64,000 nt of DNA from Micromussa lordhowensis (taxonomy: Eukaryota; Cnidaria; Anthozoa; Scleractinia; Lobophylliidae). The stretch covers positions 6,821,179-6,885,178 of the forward strand of contig OZ026608.1 of NCBI GenBank assembly GCA_964020085.1, in the 5' to 3' direction. The number at the start of each line of letters is the position of its first letter. Position 1 is the first letter of the stretch. The notes under the pieces were generated by a model. That model saw only the letters and a program-made list of their open reading frames with translations, did no database searches and was not told the origin of the DNA. Of this stretch, positions 51,675-61,500 are shown one piece after another. The translations under genes were made by a program, and so were the position numbers.

Positions 51675-52886
51675 ATGAACAAAAAATGCCAAAGCCCCAA
51701 AGTGTTCGTCGCTGCAGTCATTTTCGTTGTCGTTGTCATTGTGATCTACACGGGTCAAGTAAACGAGACGATGAGACTAAGAGAGCCACAGACAGAAGCA
51801 AGAATGGAGTTTGTGATACCGACATCTGCAGTGAAAACTAACCGCACCAAAACCAGATTAAATGTGATTCTCTTGACACATATGAGCTCCGGATCAACTC
51901 TTGTGGGAAATATGTTTAATCTTCATCCCGATGTGTTTTATATTTATGAACCTCTAAACACGCTCAGAAGAAATATTAATACGAATGAGTGGCGTGCCTT
52001 AGATAAGCCGAGCAACGATGCCTACAGACAAGACTTTTCGACTCTGCTTCGCGACTTATTCACTTGTGGCTTTGACGAAGAAAGAACGATAGAGTTAGCT
52101 TTCCCTGACTGGGCAAGACCATTCAACGCATGGGATAATCGATCAACACCGCTGACCAAAGAGTCTCTGAGAAAAGCTTGTAACGCGCGAAAAATCACGG
52201 TCACTAAGATCATGCAAACAAGACTTCCCATAGAAGGTGGGATTCGTGAACTCGAGCGGGTGTGTCGCTCTGATCCTACTAAGTTTGACTGTTTTATTGT
52301 TCACCAGGTCAGAGATCCGCGCGCTGTCCTCTCTTCTTTAATTTCGAAACGTTTCTACTCATTAGAGCCAGATGCAGATCTGTTTACACCGACGCCAATG
52401 CCTCCCGAAGGAATAGAACTTTTGCAGGAAAATGCGCAAATGCTATGCACGCTTGTGTTAGAAAACTTAGATCACGTTCATGCAGAATGGTCAAATTGGT
52501 TTAAAAGCCGCTACATTCTCGTCCGTTACGAAGACATTATCAGCAACATTTCAAAAGAAGTGTCCGAAATATACAAATACTTTGGTCTTCCTATGGTGGA
52601 TATCATTACCAACTGGATTAAGGGCTCCCCGCCTCCAGGCGTGGAAGAGGCGCGACACTTCGCGATGGTTATATCAAGTGATGATACCGCTACAGCCGAG
52701 AAATGGCGATTTCACGAAAACTCCTCGCTGGTTTCTTTGTTTGAAGAGGCTTGCAGCCCACTGATGAAAGATACAGGCTATATTTTGGTAAATGGCTCCA
52801 AAACTCTCCAACACAACGAGGGGACTCCGCTACAAACTGCAGATATACCATTCCTTAGAGGTCTTAGTGGCCAAGAGCTGGCTTGA
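51675..52886 (+). CDS. Carbohydrate sulfotransferase (CHST1/3/5/7-like), Golgi type II
   Basis: A 403-residue single coding exon. I use the ATG at 51675; the longer frame from TTG at 51657 crosses a splice acceptor (CAG at 51667-51669), so an upstream 5' UTR exon is likely. Residues ~10-26 form a signal anchor. The PAPS 5'-phosphosulfate loop is LLTHMSSGSTLVGNMF (66-81), followed by HPDVFYIYEPL. The 3'-phosphate loop is HQVRDPRAVLSSLISKR (210-226). RYEDIISN (284-291) is the usual C-terminal motif. The length agrees with human CHST1 (411 aa). Enzymes of this family move sulfate from PAPS to C6 of Gal, GalNAc or GlcNAc; the acceptor cannot be told. The usual Arg of RSGSS is Ser here. Candidate polyA signals are at 52942 and 53041. 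Confidence 0.9.
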   Translation: MNKKCQSPKVFVAAVIFVVVVIVIYTGQVNETMRLREPQTEARMEFVIPTSAVKTNRTKTRLNVILLTHMSSGSTLVGNMFNLHPDVFYIYEPLNTLRRNINTNEWRALDKPSNDAYRQDFSTLLRDLFTCGFDEERTIELAFPDWARPFNAWDNRSTPLTKESLRKACNARKITVTKIMQTRLPIEGGIRELERVCRSDPTKFDCFIVHQVRDPRAVLSSLISKRFYSLEPDADLFTPTPMPPEGIELLQENAQMLCTLVLENLDHVHAEWSNWFKSRYILVRYEDIISNISKEVSEIYKYFGLPMVDIITNWIKGSPPPGVEEARHFAMVISSDDTATAEKWRFHENSSLVSLFEEACSPLMKDTGYILVNGSKTLQHNEGTPLQTADIPFLRGLSGQELA

Positions 52887-52941
52887 ACTGAAATTATTAA
52901 AAATATCTACGGGAAACTGTTATTCGAACAAAGAACTGAAA

Positions 52942-52947
52942 AATAAA
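52942..52947 (+). terminator. Candidate polyadenylation signal
   Basis: AATAAA 55 bp after the sulfotransferase stop. A second AATAAA is at 53041-53046. Confidence 0.5.
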
Positions 52948-53046
52948 AAGTGTACCGTGTCTTGCTTCATGATCAGGAATTGCGTTCGCAGTTACGCAAA
53001 ATACCGATGTATTTTTTTTCTAAAATTTCGAGCATAATCAAATAAA

Positions 53047-54122
53047 GTTCATGGATGTATGCGTTTATGTTGTCCCCCACTAAAATAATAAAAATTACAA
53101 TATTTAGGGAGGAAGCTTCATCAGCCTTAACTGGCTTTTTTTTTTCATGCTAGTCCTTTGCCCTCGTCGAATTGGAATTTGGAGATGTTGGTTTAAAACA
53201 TAGCTTGGTTGGCGAGAATACAGCGCTTATTGTCTCCTATTGCGACAATCGGGAACTTTAACTGCAAAGTTTATTATTATTATTATTCCATCGACACTTA
53301 CACCACCCTGCAAGCAGAGCCTTTTCTTACGGTAGATATGCTTTGTACCGAGAAAAGAGCCTACTGTTTTCGTCTCTTGTCCGCTCACAAAAGAGAGAAA
53401 AGAGGCTCTGTTCGTAGGGTGCAATTACACCTCATTACATTACAAGCTACTTTGCACTACAAAGATATTTGCTAAGATACGGGGCTAAGATATTCTACTA
53501 TAGCTACGATAGTGGTATTTGTATTTAGTTTTTGTACACGGCTGATTTACCTGAAATATTATCAGAGACTTATTTTTTTCTTATATATTTTAACATAGCT
53601 TAAAAAAAAATAAAAATTACAATATTTAGAGTAGGACCCATGTTGATAGCAGTTTTTTATAACTGAAATGGTTATCCTGCATAAATATGTTATTATTATT
53701 ATAGCTTTTTTAAAATGTTTCAGTACATTACAAAATATTTCATGTACTTTACATAACATTACATTACGTGGTCTGTGTTTTCGAGACACCAGAAGCAAAG
53801 ATGTGTAAAATCAGAAGTACGAACAGACAACAGGAGCTGGAATTTATTATCTAAAAATGTGTGAAAATCTATTATTCTACGATTTTAAACAACAAACGTA
53901 AAAACGACATTTTATTTGGCCGTACGTTCACAGTGGTAAACGATCAGTCTGACGAGTTCATCACGCTTGTCAATGTAAACTCTAAAGTAAAGTAACACAA
54001 TTTTCCTAACGCCGCGAAAATACTAACGGTTTGGGCTTGAGCATCACAACGAACAAGTTGAGATTTCATTGTTTTGTACCGAACATTTGATTGGCTGAAT
54101 TTGAAAATAGATAAAGTGGGCA

Positions 54123-54159
<37 letters not shown>

Positions 54160-54225
54160 TATTACAAGATAATTTGGTTTTATCAACTGGGTTGATAATG
54201 TGAATTAGCCACCTTAAAGAGATTC
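53047..54225. other. Gene-free interval
   Basis: It contains a short dispersed repeat (ATTACAATATTTAG then GGAAGC(T/C)(T/G)CATCAGCCTTA), seen at about 53092-53130 and 53617 and also near 25960-26000. Otherwise AT-rich with no supported coding. Confidence 0.45.
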
Positions 54226-54313
54226 GAAAGCTGACGTTTCGAGCGTTCATTGATTCATTGATTCATTCATTGATTCGCTCCGACGAAGGGCTAACGCTCG
54301 AAACGTCAGCTTC
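54226..54313. mobile_element. Palindromic Penelope-like terminal unit
   Basis: GAAAGCTGACGTTTCGAGCG is followed by a short (ATTCATTG)n stretch and then the inverse, AACGCTCGAAACGTCAGCTTC. The inner part CGACGAAGGGCTAACGCTCG resembles a hammerhead-like fold. Same block as 28993-29075. Confidence 0.5.
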
Positions 54314-54616
54314 TGAATTTGAAAATGTTCTAATCTATTGTTTCAGTTCAGCCATCTGATTGGTTTTCATTGTCTGGGTGGCTCAGGTTTCAGTAAACGC
54401 ACTGTAACACGAAATTAAGAAGAAGGCAATTCAAGCTGTAGCTACTGTGAAGGTAATGAGATGTGAAGAAAACACCAAAAACGAAGCTATGCCTATGAAT
54501 TTAAATGGCATTTTAGGAAGTTTAAAGAGGGATTAAAAGGATAAAAACACCACCAGATATTTGCGTTAAACCCAGTCAAAATACGGCCTTCATGTTAACC
54601 AACCCTTGCCTTAATT

Positions 54617-54795
54617 AGAGTGTTTTCACATGACGTCACGACGGCCATATTGGTGTCTCAAAGCTGAATGAAACAGCGGCCATACTGGTGTGTCCCTAAC
54701 CAATCTCGTTGGAGTTGAATTTTTTTCTTAAGTAAACACTTCCAGGTTTCTCTTTTTTAAATAAATTTGCATGGCCTATGCTGGCCACTTGAGTG
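54617..54795. mobile_element. MITE, relative of 59519-59698
   Basis: AGAGTGTTTTCACATGACGT then ACGGCCATATTGGTGT and AACCAATCTCG match the 59519 copy. The right end is eroded. Confidence 0.6.
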
Positions 54796-55410
54796 TTAGA
54801 CAAGGACTGTTTAAAAATAATTACTTCTGAGTTAATTTTTACCAAGAACAGCGAAATAGACCAAAAAGGCATCAGAAAGCGCACAAAGTTAGCACTAGTT
54901 CTTTATTTGATTGAAAGTCGGACAAATTTATCCCCGATGGGTTAAACTTTTCAATTCTACGTTATTTCAAACTCTATACAATTCATAGAGCGCTCAAAAT
55001 CTCGACGGTCAAGACGGTCAAAGAAATTAAAAAGTTGTGACAGGCCGACACGACTCCCGCTGTTCGCAAGTGTAGTTTCTTAGCCTGGATCTCACGACGG
55101 TATGTCCGTATACAATGAATGGGGTTGAGCCTACACGACTCCTAGCTACGGTTCTTGACATTTGAACAGAATTGTATGCAGATTCTTGTCACAGATATCA
55201 TATTTATCCACATACGTTTTTTCTTCGGGGACACCGTAGCTTTACTTCGAGAAAGCTATACGTTTGTCTAGAGACGTTCTTATGTTTCTCGCATCTATCT
55301 GATCGAGCGCCTGCCTGTGTTTCCGCCCCACCCGAGCCCCACCCCCTGTCCAGACGGGAGGCCGGGTTACGCCTGCGGGCTCTGGGTTCAAGAGGCTCGG
55401 CAGCAACTTC

Positions 55411-55422
55411 CAAAATGGCGGT
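55411..55422 (+). promoter_or_regulatory. YY1-like site near the coiled-coil gene start
   Basis: CAAAATGGCGGT matches the YY1 consensus AANATGGCGG and lies ~85 bp before the ATG at 55504, in the most GC-rich stretch around (55310-55430). Such sites often mark TATA-less transcription starts. Confidence 0.45.
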
Positions 55423-55503
55423 TGCGACTACACAAACTAGACTAAGCACAGGCTGGAAAACTGGTTAAGGAACAGCTGAATGTCTTCTTCTTTATGTTAA
55501 AAT

Positions 55504-55596
55504 ATGAGGTACTTCAAAGGATCGCGACGGAGTGTTAAGAAAAGTAGCCACTCTGACTCTCTCAGCGTCAAAGCTTCGAGAACTCCCGCGAAAACT
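55504..55596 (+). CDS. Exon 1
   Basis: ATG opens MRYFKGSRRSVKKSSHSDSL; ends ACT|GTAAGT in phase 0. Basic and serine-rich. Confidence 0.7.
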
Positions 55597-58500
55597 GTAA
55601 GTTGATTCTGTAGTATTTTAGAAACAAAACAATACCAAGATGCACGGGCAAATCTGTCTTTGAGAAAAGGTGTTTTCTTTAGTAGTGATTTTTCGGTTCA
55701 AGCCTGCATGTGTTTATATAAACAATAGCTTCCATTTGGCGCGAAAATACATGGTGTATTCTCGGATATTTGTCTGCGGACATTATCTGTTCCGAGAAGC
55801 GAACACTTTTCCGAGAGCGTAGCTCGAGAAACACTATGAGCTTTGAGGAAGTGGAAGGGTTTTGGGAAGTGGGCTACACACCCCCGCCCAATTTTCTAGG
55901 AGAACCCCTTCCACCCACCCCCCCCCCCCTCCCCTTCTGTGATGGATATGGGCCTGGCACCCAGTACCAAAAAATCTTTAATCCTTCAAAGAGGGCTTTG
56001 TTGTGGTCTCCAAGTCCATAGTCTTGCGTCCTTCCCTGCCATCCAAATGTTGCCTAGTAATTGCTTGTTATAGTCTCTAACATCCTGAAATAATAGGATA
56101 CCTACAAAGTGCAAATCCTGTCAAATTAGAGCTCACAAAAAGACTATTTACCAGCTAGCACTATTCACTGGTGTAGGGTTCAATAATATTGTTGCCAAAG
56201 CTTTTAGCTGATGGTGGAAATCAAATCTGCAAGGGAAAAACCCAAGCTTATGTCCGGTAATGTGATCAGAGATCTTCCTAATTTTACCTGAACATATTGG
56301 AAAATAATCATTAAAAGTTACTGATTATGGTATTATTTTTATATAAAAAAACACTGATGTACAGGTAGTTAATTCATCTGGGAATGGACAAATACAAAGG
56401 AAAAGACGACACACTGTTGATAATACAGAGGAGAGGCAGACAAAACGATCTAAAAAGAGCAAACAACAGAGTTCTAGTAGCGAAAGTGTTTCAGCTACCA
56501 GTGGTCATGGCAACACAATAAACAAGATGGATGCAAAAACATCAAATGATAATGGCCACCCTGTCCCATTGATCACTGGCGACAAAAGGAACAAGCAGGT
56601 CATTCCAACTGGATCCTTATCTTCCTCTGAATCAGAAGGGAGCTTGCACTTGTCAGACCAGAGTGATTCTTTACACATTAGTGTGTGCAATACTGGTGAA
56701 CTTGGCGAGCAAAGTGACCGCGAATTCCTACAACAGCAAATCAAGATACTAAAGATGCCATTCCAGCTTGAGAAGGACTCCCCAGCTTTATGCAGGATCA
56801 AAGGTATACCACATTGTTTTGGTCTAGTAAACACCCATACCCACACCAAGGACATAATATTACAAATTCCAAGGAGGAGTGGGGAACAAAAGCTAACATT
56901 TTTAATGGCAAGTATGATCCAAAACTGGATGGGGGGTCAAACCAAAAAAACCTTTGTGGGATGGGTATGCATATTGTCTGTAACAACACAATAGACTTCT
57001 TTCGATATATGACACAAACTCTCCTCTTGCACCAGTGCAATAGGCCACTTGGATATATTCAAATTCAGCTTGGTATGTGAGGCCTATAGGAGACAAACAA
57101 AGGAAATTGAATGACCATGTCTATTCATTCTTTTTGTTTGTGTCCTCTAGGCCTCACTATCAAGCTGGATTTTAATATATTGAAATTGGCCTATTGAAAG
57201 CACTGGTGCAAGAGGAGAGTTTGTTTCATTTTGGGCCAGTTTTGTTTTGCTCAAAAGTGCCAGAAGTTATTTTTTCATGTAACTTCCAGTTTAATCGAAA
57301 ATCATTACCCTGTATTTTTCCTGGTTCTCTATTTTTGAGATGACATATAATACTCTCAGTGGCCCTGTTCTCAGTGGTCTTAGACTGTTTCTACAGTAGT
57401 TGTTGTAGCTGTTTGGATGTGTGTTGTTTTGGTTTCTTTCTTGCTTTGATACTAATAACTATGAACCTGTTCTATTTATTCAGTGATGTTCTATTTCTCT
57501 CATAGCAAATGATTCAAAGCACATTCCTTTGCAAGTCATCCACAACACATTGAGAAAAGGTGATCATTGCAGTTTGATGTAGACTTGTTTTTGTAAAGTA
57601 ATTACAAGATTAGTTTTAACACTATAACAAAATTCATGCGTCTGATTGGCTATCAGAAGAGCCAATTTTAGCCCAAATAGACCACATTGATTTTGTATTC
57701 TCGGAACTACAGTGGAACCCCGCCTTACGACATTCTTCGGAAGAGTGCAACTGCAAATAACTCTAAAACGAATATAGATATAGATACCCTACGATGTTTG
57801 GACCCTTGGATTCTGGTTTAATTTAAACAGGTTAGCTACAGTAATTGTAGGTATCTAAACCCAGCCTTTAGTTGTTTTACAGTGGAACCCCGCCTTACGA
57901 CCACCTCGTTAATACGACCACCTCGTTATTACAACCACTTTTTTTTGCCGGCGAAACGCCCATACATTTCCTCATAAGAAAACCTCGTTAATGCGTTCAC
58001 CCCGTTAATACGACCAACGACCACATTCTGAAATCCCAACCTGTATAATTCCTTTATAATTTTACCCTGTTAATACGACCATGCAAACCAAATGCAGCTG
58101 TAATATGTCCTGTTACTGATCACTCATAACATCAAATGGCAAATTACAATAACCTGATACAACAGTAAAACATTAACACCACCGTGGTTTTACATTCTTA
58201 ACATTGCATCCCGGATTTTTATTTAAACATTGTAATTGTCATGTATATCTGTCAAGATGCCACTTAAAATAGAATGCTCATGAAATCTGACCCTACCCCG
58301 TTAATACGACCACCCCGTTAATACGACCAAATTTTCATGGCCCATTGGTGGTCGTATTAACGGGGTTCCACTGTTAAGCTAATGCGGGGAGTCTTTTCAA
58401 ATGCAATTACTACACATAATAACAGAACACCAAGGCAAATGCAAATTACTTTTGACAATTAAATGAAAACCACTCAAATACGGATACTACACACACCAAA

Positions 58501-61500
58501 GAGGCTGAGGTGATTGCCTACAGGTGTATGTTATGAACGTGTCCAGAGTTTAGAGGTAGAGATTATATGGACTGGCTCCCTGGGTACAAGTGAATTGTCC
58601 TTAAAGAGCCAGTCTCGGTCAGGATGCATTGCATGTTGTGAGCATTGGAAAACTAGAAACCTTGCCACCGTGTTAACCAAAACAATAACAGACGCACAAA
58701 AAGCATAATGGTCAATACTGGGTCTTTAATATTAATACAGGTGTCTGTACTATTCAAGAGGCTACATTATGGAAGTAGAAGTTAAATGAATTCTGGTTTC
58801 TTTGAGACCTTGAAAATTGTCCACAACGATGGAGGTATCCATAGAAAAAGGCTCAATAATTGTACAGTGTAGTACTACAGCTTCGAGGCCCTCTTACAGT
58901 AAAATTCTGACAAAGGACACAACATTGAAACAGGAACGTGATGAAGACAAACAAAATGACATTGAATGACATGACATGTGTTCATATTCAGACAGCAGTG
59001 AGAGGGGCTTCTTGAATTCTTAAATAAAAAGGGTTTAAATTCAGACTTGGCACATACACACCCCCTTCCCCAACAGGGCTTCAGCTTTAGGGTTATTGTT
59101 TAATGTTTGGAATAGAAACCAAATGCTTGGGAGACCCAGATAAACTCTTCCTGTGTGGCTCCCTGAGCGCAACTTTGGTCAAGTTATCTTCACAGAATAA
59201 CCCCTTATTTATCCCGCAATTCCCCTTTAATTACTGATCGATATTTTGATTTATTGTTTTCTTCCATGTTTCTTTATTTCAGTCAACCATAAAACAGAGG
59301 ATGAAATTCTGCGAAGTCTTAATAGGCTTGCACAGAGAAAACTACTTGATAGTCTGAGTTCTGTAAGACCAGAATCCAGTACCACTACTGCTATATCAGA
59401 TGAGCAATTGAAAAGGTATAGCCTCTTCTAAATAACACCTCCTCTCATAACCGGGGTGCACACTGACATCAAGAGCACTTATTAAAAGAGAAACATTTTG
59501 TTACACAGGGCGTACTTACAGAGTGTTTTCATGTGACATCATGGCAACCATTTTAGTGTTCCAAAAGTATGAAATGGCAGCCATGTTGGTGCACCAAACC
59601 AATCTCGGGGTCTATGTTGAACCCATTCCTTATGCGACCACTTTCTTTTGTTCTAATAAATATACATTGTAGCTGTCCATGTAAGTGAAAACACTCTATA
59701 TCTAAGGGCCTATCAAATGATTAGTAATAGTAATAATTGGACCGAGTGGGGTACAATTTAGGGAGTAATAGCGTGATTAAGTTCAAAATCGGAAGAGCCC
59801 AAGCCTGATTTGAAATTATGAGCACGATTACTTCCTGAATTGTATCACACAGAGTCCAGTTACTAATTAACTATATCTATAGCAAATTTGGGAATTAAAA
59901 ATGTCTCTTGAGAACTTCTTTTGAGCAAAAAAGTCAGAAGCACTTTTCAGAAGACAGTATAAAAACTGTAGGAAACATTAAGAAGGAAGCCATTTTAAAA
60001 AGCATGTGTAATATTGACGTGCAAATCACATGGGCATCCAATACAAAAAGTTCAAATTACATTCCTGTAATTGGAAACCCATGTGATTGTGCGCCGATTA
60101 TGTGACAAATAGGCACGTGGAGAACCAATCTCTATCAAGAATTTTGTTATAGATACAATTATTAAATAAATAATAATTATAATAAATTAATGGTGAAATC
60201 TTGTCTACAGGCCTACATGGCATAACAGGGTGGAACCTCACTCTGGTTTCAATAACATGACTCTGAGTACCTATATCTCTTTTTAACCAAGTTACCTGGC
60301 ATAACTGCTCCTGAAATATTTTTGTCACTGTGGGCCGATCAGTTAAACTACATAGTGACTCTTGATCACCAAGTGCTTGAACCTGGTCAGCTTGATCCAA
60401 GCTCCAACATAATGTTGGCCAAGAGTTGCATCTCTTACATATTGATAATATTAGCAGAGTATTTTTACATGTCCTTTAAGGTACCGGTAGCACATTAGTT
60501 TCTTCTACCACAATTACCCGGATCAAATCAGTTCACTGAATTTTTGTTTGAAGATATAAAGAAGTCCAATCTAGGGTGGCAAACCTAGAAAAAGTCCATC
60601 ATGAAATGATACAAGAACATGCTCAATGTGAGGTAGGTCTGGCCTTGCTGGTTATTTTTCACATGCTGTTTATTAAATGAAAGTGTTCCAGAGCAGGATT
60701 ACTGATCCAAGATCACTCAGGTGATGGTGCATTAAAAGAGATGGTACATTCCTTTGAGATGATCAGGATCAAAAACCTAAGATCACTATAAGGATCATGG
60801 CGCCTCAAATGAACAGAGTGAACTAGAGTGGTTGGTAAGAAAAGGGTTGCCAGTGGTTAAAGGAAGACCAGGTCAAGTGAAAACAACACAGAGGGGAACT
60901 GTTGAGGACCAAAAGCTAGCAGCTGAGTGGCAGTTACGAGCAGCTGTCAGAACTCTAGGAACAAATCGGAGTGGATGGAAAGAGAATGTCAAAGCCTTAA
61001 ATGCCTTTTGACATGGAGAGATATAGGATACGATAGAATTGGAAGAACAGGGATCGTGTATACCACAACAATGTCTTAAAAAGGGGTCACTAACATTATC
61101 ATTGAGGGTGGTGCTTATTGGAAGGAGTGCACTAGAATGAAATCAAACCAGTAAGGCCAGAAAAATTGGGTGGTGGTGTGCAGCCTGCTTCCCAAAATTA
61201 AACACTCACCCTTTTTATGACCAAAATCTGCAATTTTCCCTACCCCTATTATGACCTGACCAAAAACTAGAAACCCTATTTATGACCTGACCATCAAATA
61301 CATGTAGTTTTGTAACTAGCAAAATGTGTTCTTTTGGTTGGGTGTGTTCAAAACGAAATGACACTTAAAAATGTTAGATACAGCTAACCTATACAATTAT
61401 TGTGGGCTAACCACCTTCAAGTTACTGATATATAGACTAACTTGAGCGCTATTTAGGCTAACTGGAGTGCTATTTAGGCAAAGTGGGGCACTCTTTAGAC

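Noticed and set aside
55204..55449. 81-codon minus ORF, possible divergent gene
   Set aside because: Low-complexity GC-rich promoter region of the coiled-coil gene; no splice or domain support.
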